Part shown: piece after piece, positions 7,392 through 16,772 of the stretch
How positions within the stretch are numbered: position 1 is the stretch's first letter
Layout of the letters: each line of letters begins with the position of its first letter
Assembly (NCBI GenBank): GCA_943371965.1
Contig: CALRWV020000006.1
Span: 62,001-126,000, forward strand
DNA length: 64,000 nt
Direction of reading: 5' to 3'
Source of the DNA: CALRWV02 sp943371965
GTDB taxonomy: Bacteria > Bacteroidota > JABWAT01
Notes under the pieces: generated by a model
The model's database searches: none
The model's input: the letters and a program-made list of their open reading frames with translations, nothing else
What the model was told of the DNA's origin: nothing
Translations under genes and position numbers: made by a program

Positions 7392-8867
7392 ATGGCAAAA
7401 TCAAAAATTGCAAAAACTATTCTTGAAGGACTCACTTTTGATGACGTACTTCTGGTTCCGGCAAAAAGTACAATTCTTCCAAGAAATGTAAACGTAACAA
7501 GTCAGCTCACAACAGATATCAAATTAAATGTTCCACTGATTTCTGCTGCTATGGATACTGTGACCGAAAGTGAAATGGCTATTGCGATGGCACGTGAAGG
7601 TGGAATTGGAATGATCCACAAAAACATGTCGATAGAACGTCAAGCAGAAGAAGTTGACAAAGTAAAACGGTATGAAGCCGGTATGATTGTGAATCCTTAC
7701 ACACTTGGTGCGGAAAATACCGTGAAAGATGCGCACAATGTGATGGCAAAATATCACATTTCAGGAATTCCGGTTACCGATGAAAAAGGAAAACTGATCG
7801 GGATTGTGACCAACCGTGATCTACGGTTTGTAATTGAAAATTCCGTGAAATTAAAAGATATCATGACGAAAGAAAATCTGATTACTGCTCCATTGGGAAC
7901 AACTCTGGATAAAGCTGAAATCATTTTGCAGAAACACAAAATCGAAAAACTACTGATTGTTGATAAAGGAAATATTTTGAAAGGATTGATTACTTTCAAA
8001 GACATCCAAAAGAAAAAGACTTTCCCGAATGCCTGTAAAGATTCACGTGGACGTCTGAGAGTTGGTGCTGCTGTTGGAGTTACTTCAGATACGGAAGCCA
8101 GAGTTTTTGGTTTGATCAATGCAGGTGTTGATGTAATAACTGTTGATACTGCACATGGACATTCAGACGGTGTAATTCAAACAGTGAAAAAACTTAGAAA
8201 GAAATTTCCTTCACTTCAAATGATTGCCGGAAATGTTGCAACCGGTGCCGCAACTTTGGAACTGATTAAAGCCGGAGTAAATGCGGTAAAAGTTGGTGTT
8301 GGTCCGGGAAGTATTTGTACAACTCGTGTTGTAACCGGTGTTGGTGTTCCTCAAATTTCCGCGATCATGTGGGCGGCAGAAGTTGCACTCAAACATGGCG
8401 TTCCAATTATTGCTGATGGTGGAATAAAATATACCGGCGATATTTCCAAAGCGATTGTTGCAGGTGCAGATTCTGTGATGATCGGAAGTTTGTTTGCCGG
8501 TGTTGATGAATCACCCGGAGAAACTATTTTGCTGGAAGGAAGAAAATATAAAACCTACCGCGGAATGGGATCGTTGGGCGCGATGGCTCAGGGTTCCAAA
8601 GACCGTTACTTTCAGGATGTGGAAGATGACATCAGAAAATTGGTTCCGGAAGGAATTGAAGGACGTGTTTCTTACAAAGGAAGTGTGAGCGAAACCATTT
8701 ATCAGATGGTTGGTGGAATCAGGGCTGCGATGGGATATTGCGGAACCCCAACAATCAAAGAACTGAAAACCAAAGGGCAATTTGTCAGAATGACGGGTGC
8801 AGGTTTGCGTGAAAGCCATCCGCACGGAGTTTACATTACCAAAGAAGCTCCAAACTATAATATTTAG
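7392..8867 (+). CDS. guaB: Inosine-5'-monophosphate dehydrogenase
   Basis: 491 residues with the ATG at 7392; an in-frame TTG at 7380 would add four residues and is less likely. Catalyses NAD-dependent oxidation of IMP to XMP, the committed step of GMP synthesis. Order: N-terminal barrel start (LTFDDVLLVPAKST), two CBS domains (about residues 90-205; SGIPVTDEKGKLIGIVTNRD), then the rest of the barrel with VGVGPGSICTTR containing the active cysteine (C309), the GGIKYTGD loop and the YRGMGSLGAM flap region. Not in an operon; the spacers on both sides contain related degenerate repeats. Confidence 0.98.
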   Translation: MAKSKIAKTILEGLTFDDVLLVPAKSTILPRNVNVTSQLTTDIKLNVPLISAAMDTVTESEMAIAMAREGGIGMIHKNMSIERQAEEVDKVKRYEAGMIVNPYTLGAENTVKDAHNVMAKYHISGIPVTDEKGKLIGIVTNRDLRFVIENSVKLKDIMTKENLITAPLGTTLDKAEIILQKHKIEKLLIVDKGNILKGLITFKDIQKKKTFPNACKDSRGRLRVGAAVGVTSDTEARVFGLINAGVDVITVDTAHGHSDGVIQTVKKLRKKFPSLQMIAGNVATGAATLELIKAGVNAVKVGVGPGSICTTRVVTGVGVPQISAIMWAAEVALKHGVPIIADGGIKYTGDISKAIVAGADSVMIGSLFAGVDESPGETILLEGRKYKTYRGMGSLGAMAQGSKDRYFQDVEDDIRKLVPEGIEGRVSYKGSVSETIYQMVGGIRAAMGYCGTPTIKELKTKGQFVRMTGAGLRESHPHGVYITKEAPNYNI

Positions 8868-9004
8868 GTTGTCAGGAATTTGGGTTGTTAGGTATTCAGG
8901 TTGAATTCAGAAATTTAAACAGAAACAATAAAACAACTGGCTTCTGAATTCTGACTCCAGAATTCTATTTATTTTCTCTAATTTTTAATTTATATTTTCA
9001 AAAA
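8868..9004. repeat. Degenerate repeat-like spacer after guaB
   Basis: Holds GGTTGTCAGG, GGTTGTTAGGTATTCAGGTTG (8870-8901), resembling GTTGTTAGGTGTT just after tex (1086-1098), then GAATTCAGAA (8903-8912) and its complement TTCTGAATTC about 30 bp later, and ATTCTGACTCC (8948-8958) shared with the spacer before guaB. No coding potential. Confidence 0.4.
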
Positions 9005-10315
9005 ATGTCTCCAGAAAAACGACGTGTTCTTGTTATTGCCTATTACTTTCCGCCGATGGGACTTTCAGGTGTTCAACGGACTTTAAAGTTCGTAAAATAT
9101 TTATCTGACTTCGGTTGGGCATCAACTGTGATTACCATTTCACCAAGAGCATATTATGCATTCGATGAAAGTCTGATGACTGAACTTGCCGGTCGTGATG
9201 TTGATATCATCAGAACCAATCCGATTGATCCGGCAAAAGTTTTCAAACAGCGCAAAACCTTGAAATTGAAAAGTGAATTTATCCGGAAAATATTCAATAG
9301 GATTTCACAGCTGTTTTTTATACCTGACAATAAAATTCTATGGAAGAAAAAAGCGATTGAATCTGCATTGAAGGAAACCCAGGTAAATAAATATGAAATT
9401 ATTTTTTCAACTGCACCTCCGTACACCGATCATCTCGTTGCTGTCGAACTGAAAAAACTTACTGGTCTTCCTTTGGTGACTGATTTCCGAGATTCATGGT
9501 TGGATAATCCCTATCACTTTTACTGGACGCCACTTCACAGAAGGGCGCATTATTCACTCGAAAGGAAAGTGGTAAAGGCTTCCAATCTGATAATTACAAT
9601 CAACAGATCGATCAAGGAAAAATTGGTTGCCCGTCATCAGGATATTTTGAATTTGAATGGTGTGAAAGTTTTCACACAAGGTTTTGACAGTGAAGATTTC
9701 AATAAATATTCCAAACCATATAATCCCGATCATGAAAAAATGAGTTGGGTTTATACCGGTATTTTTTATGAAAACAATACACCGGCACCATTGTATAAAG
9801 CTTTGGCACTTTTGAAACAGTCCAATCCTGATATTTACAAAAATATTATTTTCCACATGGTTGGTTATGTTCAGCGCGATTTCCAAAATCAAACCAAAGC
9901 TCTTCAGATTGCTGAAATTTTTGAATATCATGATTATGTTGAGCATCCTGCGGTGATTGAATGGTTGTCACAGGCAGACGCATTGTGGCTTTCACTCGGC
10001 ATCGGAAAAAATTACGAAACCATTTCAACAGGAAAAATATTCGAATATATCGGAGCACAAAAACCGGTTCTTGCGATAATTCCAAACAACGACGCATCGA
10101 AAATTTTACGCCAAATGGCAAGTGCAAAAATTGTTGATCCCGGTATGATTGAAGAAATAAAAAATTCAATTATTGAAATGTATAAAACCTGGAAAAGCAG
10201 GGAATCAGTACCAAAAAATGATGCCAGACTGGTAGAACAGTATGAGCGACGTTTTATTGCCTCGCAACTTGCCAAAGAATTCAATATGATTGCAAATCTG
10301 GTTGAACAAGAATAA
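9005..10315 (+). CDS. Glycosyltransferase, GT4-like
   Basis: 436 residues, cytoplasmic, two Rossmann-like halves. The N-terminus VLVIAYYFPPMGLSGVQR has the glycine-rich acceptor loop of GT-B enzymes; the C-terminal half carries MSWVYTGIFYENN, a middle HMVGYV strand and the donor-binding stretch TGKIFEYIGAQKPVLAII, corresponding to the usual E-x7-E region with the last glutamate in KIFEY. Family GT4 members build cell-surface polysaccharide or glycolipid. No other polysaccharide genes adjoin it, so sugar and acceptor cannot be given. It is followed 8 nt later by the secreted subtilase and may be cotranscribed with it. Confidence 0.8.
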   Translation: MSPEKRRVLVIAYYFPPMGLSGVQRTLKFVKYLSDFGWASTVITISPRAYYAFDESLMTELAGRDVDIIRTNPIDPAKVFKQRKTLKLKSEFIRKIFNRISQLFFIPDNKILWKKKAIESALKETQVNKYEIIFSTAPPYTDHLVAVELKKLTGLPLVTDFRDSWLDNPYHFYWTPLHRRAHYSLERKVVKASNLIITINRSIKEKLVARHQDILNLNGVKVFTQGFDSEDFNKYSKPYNPDHEKMSWVYTGIFYENNTPAPLYKALALLKQSNPDIYKNIIFHMVGYVQRDFQNQTKALQIAEIFEYHDYVEHPAVIEWLSQADALWLSLGIGKNYETISTGKIFEYIGAQKPVLAIIPNNDASKILRQMASAKIVDPGMIEEIKNSIIEMYKTWKSRESVPKNDARLVEQYERRFIASQLAKEFNMIANLVEQE

Positions 10316-10323
10316 AGATTTGC

Positions 10324-13300
10324 ATGAAAAAACATAATAGCCCAACAGAAAATAATTTCCTCCGTTATCTTATTTCCTCCACATCGATCGTTTCAGTTCT
10401 GATCACTTTGCAGTTTTCGGTATCTGCCCAAACCATTGTAAAACTGAAATCGGAAGCGAATTCCAAACTTTCAAAAATAGCTGGAAAAAGTACTTCCGTT
10501 TTCGACGAACCCTGGATGTCGTTTCAAAACATAACAGATCAGTATGTTGTTGTAGATAATTCAGAAATGACTGAATTCAGAAATCAGTTCTCAGAAAAAA
10601 TAGAATCGAGTTACGAAGCTCAAATCTATAAACTGGATGGAAACATCAACGATTCACTTTATTCAGAACAGTGGAATCTGAAAGCAATTCAATGGGATGA
10701 TGATCAGATCAGTTCGCAAAGTCCTTCAACTGTACTTGTTGCAATCGTTGATTCAGGAATTGATCCAGAACATGAAGATTTAATGGGGCAACTTTGGATC
10801 AATGATGAAGAATCCGGCAACAAATCAGGAATTTATGATACAACCAGAATCAACAGAACAGATGAAGACAATAATGGCCTTTCAGATGATATCATAGGTT
10901 ATAATTTTCTTTTCAATAAAAAATCTTCGCAGCCATTGGACGATAACGGACACGGAACAGCAGTTGCCGGAATCATCAATGCAAAGTCAAACAACTTCAA
11001 AGGGATGACCGGAATTGCATCGAATGCAAAAATGTTAGTTCTCAAAGCATTTGATGAAACCGGAAATGGAAGCGAAGTTGAAATTGCCAAAGCACTTTTG
11101 TATGCGTGGTACAGAAAAGCGGATGTTGTGAATATGAGTTTTGGAATAAATTCAGTCCGTTCACTTTTGATTGAAGATATTATAAACGCCATGTCAAAAG
11201 ATGGGATAATTCTGGTTGGCAGTTCTGGAAATTCAAATAATTATGACCGCCACTATCCATCCGCCTTTGAATCAGTAATTTCTGTTGGCGCATCAAATTC
11301 TTACAGTGATTATGCCAATTTTTCAAGTTATGGAAACCGTGTAGATTTATTGGCTCCCGGAGTTGAAGTTCCTACTTCAGGAATAGGGAATTCATATATT
11401 TTATTTTCTGGTACTTCGGCAGCAGCTCCAAATGTTTCCGGTGCAGTTGCAATTATGAAAGGAATTGATAATAGTCTAAACACTGATAAAGCAAGAGGAA
11501 TTCTGCAGGAAACCAGTTCAAAAATCCGTGGCGAATCTTTTTCGGGAAGAACCGCAAGTGGCATTCTGAATTTGAAACAGGCAATAGCAAAAGTGTCTGA
11601 AAATTACGAAGTCAAAATAAATTCACCTCAAATTGATTCATGGTGGTCAACAGATTCTTTACACGTCAGCATAACAACTTTGTCTGGAAATTTCAAAAAC
11701 TGGAAACTTTTTTACAAAAAAGGATTGGGTTATCCGGATAACTGGAATGAATTTGCTTCAGGTCAGGAACGGAAAATAAACTCAATTGGGGGATTACTTT
11801 TATGGAATTCAATCAAAAACGAATTCGGAAATCGGGATTCTGTTCTTTCCATCAGATTGAGAGTAGAAAATGAAAATGGAACTGCAATTGAAGACAGGCG
11901 AACCATTTTCAGATACAAAGAGCCGCTGAAAATTGAGTTCATCACTATTGCATCAGGAATTGAACAATTAAACAACATGGTTTGGATGGGAAGCAGAACC
12001 AACCACCCGGTTAAAGTTTCAATTTCAGCGTTACAGAATGGGCATACAGAATTTGAAACATCGCAATCCTGGAAATACAGCAATTATCTGAAAACACCGG
12101 TTTCGTTTCCAGGGGAAATAAATGCGCAGGTTACTTTTGAAGATCTTTCCGGTGATAAGATTGTCAGAAATCAGAAAATCATAATTCCCGAAATAGTTGT
12201 AGCCGATCAGATTCAATACGATTCATTGAATATTCCAACTGTAGTCAACGGGTATCTTCTTTCGCAGAAACTCGATTTTCAGAATGATGGATTTACGGAT
12301 CTTGTAGTTTCAAAAGAATCTGACAAGCAGAATTACGGATCAATTTATTTTTATTCGGGTTCAAATTTAAACACTGCTGCAGATTCCATTTTTCAAATAA
12401 CGGTTCCGATTGAAATTGTCAAATTCAATTCCAAATGGTACTTCCTTGGAGTTTCTTCAGGTAAAACATTTTTGTATGAAAGCGAGACTTCAACTTCCTA
12501 TCCAACCAAACTGATTTGGGAAAGTCAGAAAAACGAAGTGTTCTGGGGAACCAAATTTTATGTCAAAGACGGACAATTACTGCTTATCTGGAGAAATGAC
12601 AACGATTATTTTATAAGCAGGTTTGAAATCGGTTCAAGTCAGTTTGTGCAGATGAAAAAACTGGCATATCCGTTCAACAAAATAGAAGGACCGGCAAGAA
12701 GCAAAATTGTTCATTACAACAGTCTGACAGATGACCAGATTTATTTTTCTGATTACAATGGAAATATTTATGTTTACAGCACAACTGTTCCAGGTGACTC
12801 AACTCTGGTTTTTGCTGCAACATTACCGCTTTACAATTCAAGTGAATATATCGAAACTGCAGATTTGAACAATGACGGATTAGATGAATTGATGGTTTTG
12901 TCAAACGATATTCCAGGAAATGATTATGTATTTGACGAACCGAATCCGACACGATGGAATTTCCGTGTCTATTCATTTCTTGAAGGGAAAGATTCTCTGC
13001 TTTATGAATTGTGGTTTACAGAATTCAATGGAACTTTTGGAATAAAAAACCAGATAAAAGCTGAAACAATTGGAAATGATAGATATGTTTTCCTTGGTCT
13101 TTTTCCAACTGAATATATTCTTAAATGGGACAATCTGAAACATACTTTTTCTATTGTTTCTTCTTTTCGGAACGCTGCTTCTTCGGGAATAGTTGTTAAT
13201 CCAATATTTGCAAACGGCACTTTTGATTTTGTGCTGAACGGAACAAAGCAAATTTCAGGTTGGGGAAAAACACTTCAGCAAAATGAAGAGCCCGAAATTA

Positions 13301-14382
13301 TTTCCTTTACCCAGAAAACTGATTCAACCGGTTATTTCAAATTGGGAAAAATATTCCAATCTGTTTCACTGTATGAGAAAACAGGAAATGAATTTGCTTA
13401 CCGGAAGAATTTATCCAATACAGATTCAGTTGAAATCAGCAAACAGAATTGGCTGACAGAATTTGAATTCCTGATCAGCTCAAGAAACTTTCCGCATTTA
13501 TCATCAAATCAAATAAACAGGAAATCGGTACGATTTTTCAAATCAGGAAAAGATTCTGCGGAATACAGAAATGGTGTTGTTTTAATCAAATCAGAAAATC
13601 CGATCCTATTATCTCAAGAAGTAAAAAGCAAATTTCAGTGGAATGGTAAAACTCCGAATACGATGATTCTAAGTGAATCAAGACGGGAACTTGTTCTTTC
13701 GTTCGAATCAAAAGAATCCGGCTGGTTTAAAATTCCGGAATTGACAGATATCAACGGCAGAAAATTAATTAACCTGACAGATTCCATTTACATCAAAAAA
13801 GCAGTTTCACCGAAACGTGAATTTTATATTTCAAAATATGAACTGGTTTCTGAATATGAAATTAATGTTGCTTTCAGTCTGCAGATAAATGCGGCATCTT
13901 TCCAGAATTTGAATTTGAAAATATTTCCTTCGTTTGATTTAAACTATGAAAAATCTCTGAATGGCAACGTTATCCGGATTCAAAATAAAAATCGTCCTTG
14001 GGGAAGTGTTGGCGGAAATATCACCCTTCAGTTTTCTGGTCTGACAAGTATTAGCGGTGATTCTCTGGATCTTGTTGGAAATCAGCTTTCAATTGAACGT
14101 TCTTCCGAAAATATTTCAAATGTTCTGGTCTATCCGAACCCATGGAATATGGGAAATGATGCCTCGGTCAAGTTTGGAAATTTGCCACGTTTGGTGACCA
14201 TTAAAATATTCAATTCGGAAATGCGGCTTCAGAAAACAATCAGAAAAGATTCATTCAGCGGAATTGAAATGTTTGACGGTAAAAACGAGAAAAATGAAAT
14301 TTTGGGTTCCGGTGTTTATTTCTACCGCGTTGAAGAACCGAACGGTAACGCCAAACTTGGAAAATTTGTCATTATCAGGTAA
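10324..14382 (+). CDS. Very large T9SS-exported subtilisin-family (S8) protease
   Basis: 1352 residues. A signal peptide (about 1-35, ending FSVSAQ) is followed by an S8 catalytic domain with the triad D143 (AIVDSGIDPEHED), H210 (DNGHGTAVAG) and S365 (FSGTSAAAPN), plus the oxyanion asparagine in SSGNSNN. Beyond about residue 430 come beta-rich modules, including FG-GAP/VCBS-like calcium motifs (QNDGFTDLVV, ADLNNDGLDEL). The last about 80 residues form a T9SS type A sorting domain (VYPNPWNMGND... SGVYFYR). It should be exported to the cell surface or medium to degrade protein. The sorting motif differs slightly from the NYPNPFNP form used later in the window. It is far longer than simple subtilases; substrate unknown. 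Confidence 0.92.
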   Translation: MKKHNSPTENNFLRYLISSTSIVSVLITLQFSVSAQTIVKLKSEANSKLSKIAGKSTSVFDEPWMSFQNITDQYVVVDNSEMTEFRNQFSEKIESSYEAQIYKLDGNINDSLYSEQWNLKAIQWDDDQISSQSPSTVLVAIVDSGIDPEHEDLMGQLWINDEESGNKSGIYDTTRINRTDEDNNGLSDDIIGYNFLFNKKSSQPLDDNGHGTAVAGIINAKSNNFKGMTGIASNAKMLVLKAFDETGNGSEVEIAKALLYAWYRKADVVNMSFGINSVRSLLIEDIINAMSKDGIILVGSSGNSNNYDRHYPSAFESVISVGASNSYSDYANFSSYGNRVDLLAPGVEVPTSGIGNSYILFSGTSAAAPNVSGAVAIMKGIDNSLNTDKARGILQETSSKIRGESFSGRTASGILNLKQAIAKVSENYEVKINSPQIDSWWSTDSLHVSITTLSGNFKNWKLFYKKGLGYPDNWNEFASGQERKINSIGGLLLWNSIKNEFGNRDSVLSIRLRVENENGTAIEDRRTIFRYKEPLKIEFITIASGIEQLNNMVWMGSRTNHPVKVSISALQNGHTEFETSQSWKYSNYLKTPVSFPGEINAQVTFEDLSGDKIVRNQKIIIPEIVVADQIQYDSLNIPTVVNGYLLSQKLDFQNDGFTDLVVSKESDKQNYGSIYFYSGSNLNTAADSIFQITVPIEIVKFNSKWYFLGVSSGKTFLYESETSTSYPTKLIWESQKNEVFWGTKFYVKDGQLLLIWRNDNDYFISRFEIGSSQFVQMKKLAYPFNKIEGPARSKIVHYNSLTDDQIYFSDYNGNIYVYSTTVPGDSTLVFAATLPLYNSSEYIETADLNNDGLDELMVLSNDIPGNDYVFDEPNPTRWNFRVYSFLEGKDSLLYELWFTEFNGTFGIKNQIKAETIGNDRYVFLGLFPTEYILKWDNLKHTFSIVSSFRNAASSGIVVNPIFANGTFDFVLNGTKQISGWGKTLQQNEEPEIISFTQKTDSTGYFKLGKIFQSVSLYEKTGNEFAYRKNLSNTDSVEISKQNWLTEFEFLISSRNFPHLSSNQINRKSVRFFKSGKDSAEYRNGVVLIKSENPILLSQEVKSKFQWNGKTPNTMILSESRRELVLSFESKESGWFKIPELTDINGRKLINLTDSIYIKKAVSPKREFYISKYELVSEYEINVAFSLQINAASFQNLNLKIFPSFDLNYEKSLNGNVIRIQNKNRPWGSVGGNITLQFSGLTSISGDSLDLVGNQLSIERSSENISNVLVYPNPWNMGNDASVKFGNLPRLVTIKIFNSEMRLQKTIRKDSFSGIEMFDGKNEKNEILGSGVYFYRVEEPNGNAKLGKFVIIR

Positions 14383-14411
14383 ATTTAATCTTCAAATCTG
14401 AAGAGATAGTT

Positions 14412-15008
14412 ATGACAAAGAAAATTGGAATTACCGGCGGTATTGCTTCCGGAAAATCAGCAGTCGCAAGAATGATCGAATCAAAGGGTTATCCCGTATT
14501 TTATTCGGACAATGTTGCAAAAAGTTTTCTGTTTCAAGATCCCGAAACAAGAAATGCAGTTACAGATCTGATCGGGAAAGAAGCGTATTTTGAAAACGGC
14601 GAACCTAACAAAAAGTATATTGCCCATCAGATTTTCGGTCATGATGACATCCGGGAAAAACTGAACCGGATTATCCATCCGAAAGTAAAGATTGCCTACG
14701 ACCAGTTTGTGGCTGACCATTCCGATAAAAAAGTTATTTTCCACGAAGCCGCATTAATGTATCAGGCCGGTTTTGATAAGTTTATGGATTCCGTTATTTT
14801 TGTGACCTGTTCAGTTAAAACAAGAATTGAACGTGCTTTAATGAGAGATGGAATGACCAAAGATGAAATTCTGAACCGCATAAAAGCACAGGGAAATCTT
14901 GAAGAATTTGAAAATCAATCAGCATTCATCATCAAAAATGAAGGCTCACTTGAACACCTTGAAAGTGAAGTGAATAATGTTATCAACCGAATTATTGCGC
15001 TCAACTGA
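14412..15008 (+). CDS. coaE: Dephospho-CoA kinase
   Basis: 198 residues, normal for the family. Transfers phosphate from ATP to dephospho-CoA, the last step of coenzyme A synthesis. The P-loop ITGGIASGKSAVARM lies at residues 6-20, followed by FYSDNVAK (substrate aspartate), the LNRIIHPKVK motif and a lid region RIERALMRDG. The 3' end overlaps the start of the downstream aminotransferase by 32 nt, so the two are probably translated together with the DUF3098 gene. Confidence 0.95.
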   Translation: MTKKIGITGGIASGKSAVARMIESKGYPVFYSDNVAKSFLFQDPETRNAVTDLIGKEAYFENGEPNKKYIAHQIFGHDDIREKLNRIIHPKVKIAYDQFVADHSDKKVIFHEAALMYQAGFDKFMDSVIFVTCSVKTRIERALMRDGMTKDEILNRIKAQGNLEEFENQSAFIIKNEGSLEHLESEVNNVINRIIALN

Positions 15009-16173
15009 GTTGAAACAAACTGAAAAAGAATTGTTTTTTCAGACGTACAAACGTTCTGATATGGTTCCTGTCAGAGGTGAAAGTTTTTATCTGTTTGACG
15101 AAGATGGAAACAAATATCTTGATTTGGTTTCCGGTTTGGGTGTAAATGCACTTGGTCATTCACATCCTGAAATTATCAAGGCTGTTACTGATCAGGTTCA
15201 GAAGTTTTCACATTTGAGCAATGCTTTTGTCAATGAAACTCAGGTTTTGTTGGCAAAAAAAATTCATGATGGCTGTGGAATGCCGAGAGTTTTCTTTACC
15301 AACAGTGGAACCGAAGCGGTTGAAGGAGCTTTAAAACTCATCAGAAGATGGGCGAAACAAAACAACCGCAGGGAAATTTTTGCTTTTTCTAAAGGTTTTC
15401 ATGGCCGTTCATTGGGTGCGCTTTCATTAACCCATAAAGAAAAATACCGTGAAGGTTTTGGACCGCTGATGGAAGAAGTTCATCATTTGGAATTTAATTC
15501 CCTGGACGGATTGAAATCAATCAACGAAAAAACTGCCGCTGTTTTTATTGAATTTGTTTTGGGTGAAGGTGGTGTTCGTCCTGTTTCCTGTGAGTTTGCT
15601 GATGAATTGCAGAAACTGCATGAAAAATTCGGATTTCTTCTGGTAGCTGATGAAATTCAGGCAGGATTTGGAAGAACCGGAAAATTCTTTGCTTATCAAA
15701 ATTTCACTTTAAAGCCTGATATTGTTGTTTGCGCAAAACCAATTGGTGGCGGATTTCCGTTGGGTGCAATTCTGGGAACTGAAAAAGTTGCAGATATTTG
15801 GCACATGGGTGATCATGGAACTACTTTCGGTGGAAACCCGATTGCATGTGCCGCTGGAGTTGTTGTTATGGATTGGCTTTTAGAACAAAATGGACTTGAT
15901 CACGTCAACAGAGTCGGATTGAAATTACGTACTGTTCTTGAGGAATTAAAAGCAAAATATCCTTCTGAAATTACCGAAATCAGATCAATGGGTTTGATGG
16001 GCGGAATTGAGTTCAAAGGCGATACCGCATCGCTTCCATCAAAAGGACTTCAGCACGGATTAATAATCAATAGTACAGACACAACAGTTATTCGTTTGCT
16101 TCCACCGCTGATTTTAACTGAGGATGCAGTGGAAGAATTCAAAGATAAATTTATAAAAGTTATGGAGATGTAA
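14977..16173 (+). CDS. Class III aminotransferase, acetylornithine aminotransferase-like
   Basis: 398 residues, PLP-dependent, cytoplasmic. Motifs: SGLGVNALGHSHPEI, TNSGTEAVEGALKL (PLP phosphate contacts), FHGRSLGALS, LLVADEIQAGFGRTGKFFA with the PLP aspartate, and VVCAKPIGGGFPLGA with the Schiff-base lysine K254. The ArgD/ornithine aminotransferase group fits best, but no arginine genes are nearby and related enzymes act on other omega-amines, so the substrate is uncertain. The ATG lies inside coaE (32-nt overlap); a TTG at 15010 just after the coaE stop is an alternative start. The stop overlaps the next gene by one base. Confidence 0.85.
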   Translation: MLSTELLRSTELKQTEKELFFQTYKRSDMVPVRGESFYLFDEDGNKYLDLVSGLGVNALGHSHPEIIKAVTDQVQKFSHLSNAFVNETQVLLAKKIHDGCGMPRVFFTNSGTEAVEGALKLIRRWAKQNNRREIFAFSKGFHGRSLGALSLTHKEKYREGFGPLMEEVHHLEFNSLDGLKSINEKTAAVFIEFVLGEGGVRPVSCEFADELQKLHEKFGFLLVADEIQAGFGRTGKFFAYQNFTLKPDIVVCAKPIGGGFPLGAILGTEKVADIWHMGDHGTTFGGNPIACAAGVVVMDWLLEQNGLDHVNRVGLKLRTVLEELKAKYPSEITEIRSMGLMGGIEFKGDTASLPSKGLQHGLIINSTDTTVIRLLPPLILTEDAVEEFKDKFIKVMEM

Positions 16174-16436
16174 TGGCAACTGTAGTAAAAAGCAAAGTAA
16201 GCAGAACCAAACAGGTAATTCTTAAAACTGAAATGCCATTCACCAAAATGAATTACATTTTGATGGCTGTTGGAATATCAATCATTCTGTTATCTTTCAT
16301 TTTAATGTGGGAAGACCATCAGGTTGATGGGTTTATTTCACTTTTTCTTGCACCATATATGATGATTTTCGGTTATCTGGAACTGATTTTTGCTATCATG
16401 TACAGAAGAAAACAAAAACCCGAAGAAAATGTTTGA
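16173..16436 (+). CDS. Small two-helix membrane protein, DUF3098-like
   Basis: 87 residues with two hydrophobic segments (about 27-47 and 53-73), a basic N-terminus and a basic C-terminal tail (MYRRKQKPEEN). Length, topology and the pattern NYILMAVGISIILLSFILM... LAPYMMIFGYLELIFAIM match DUF3098 proteins of Bacteroidota relatives, whose function is unknown. Its ATG overlaps the aminotransferase stop by one base, so it is the last gene of the coaE operon. Confidence 0.75.
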   Translation: MATVVKSKVSRTKQVILKTEMPFTKMNYILMAVGISIILLSFILMWEDHQVDGFISLFLAPYMMIFGYLELIFAIMYRRKQKPEENV

Positions 16437-16520
16437 TGTCTATTGCGTCACTAAAACGAGTGTATTATCTTTGTGTCTCTTTTTTAAAGAGAGTTAGCAA
16501 ATGACGTTCTTGTAAGTTTT

Positions 16521-16602
16521 GGTCTGGTAGTTCAGTTGGTTATCCCATTGGGATTCCTTCGGAAGAACGCCTGTCCCGATACATCGGGAAGGTCGGAAAC
16601 TG
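16521..16602 (+). pseudogene. Degenerate tRNA-Asp copy (upstream)
   Basis: GGTCTGGTAGTTCAGTTGGTTA repeats the first 22 bases of the intact tRNA-Asp with one change; a 21-base insertion (TCCCATTGGGATTCCTTCGGA) follows, then GAACGCCTG and, in place of the anticodon arm, the palindrome TCCCGAT-AC-ATCGGGA (16574-16589) and AAGGTCG. The 3' acceptor strand is missing, so it cannot fold as a tRNA. The leader GTTCTTGTAAGTTTT (16506-16520) is also repeated before the intact gene (GTTCTTGTAAATTTT), indicating a tandem duplication including 5' flank. Confidence 0.8.
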
Positions 16603-16628
16603 AACTCAATGTTGTTCTTGTAAATTTT

Positions 16629-16702
16629 GGTCCGGTAGTTCAGTTGGTTAGAACGCCTGCCTGTCACGCAGGAGGTCGCGAGTTCGAGTCTCGTCCGGAC
16701 CG
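16629..16702 (+). tRNA. tRNA-Asp (anticodon GTC)
   Basis: A complete cloverleaf of 74 nt. Acceptor GGTCCGG pairs with CCGGACC, with discriminator G; D arm GTTC...GAAC; anticodon stem CCTGC/GCAGG with loop CTGTCAC giving anticodon GTC; T arm GCGAG-TTCGAGT-CTCGT (loop TTCGAGT). CCA is not encoded. A strong terminator follows. Flanked on both sides by degenerate copies of itself. Confidence 0.97.
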
Positions 16703-16708
16703 CATTCT

Positions 16709-16740
16709 AAAAGGGGATTTTTCAAATCCCCTTTTTTATT
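16709..16740 (+). terminator. Terminator after tRNA-Asp
   Basis: AAAAGGGGATTT-TTC-AAATCCCCTTTTTT: 12-bp stem, 3-nt loop and T run. It is almost exactly repeated at 17088-17120 after the GIY-YIG gene. Confidence 0.92.
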
Positions 16741-16772
16741 TTATCCCGTTTTAGAATATTAATTTTCACTTT

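Noticed and set aside
7754..8119. 121-codon minus-strand frame inside guaB
   Set aside because: Antisense shadow of a well-conserved gene; low-complexity composition expected from codon pattern.
16536..16754. 72-codon frame through the tRNA-Asp cluster
   Set aside because: It is a translation of tRNA, pseudo-tRNA and terminator DNA, without ribosome site.
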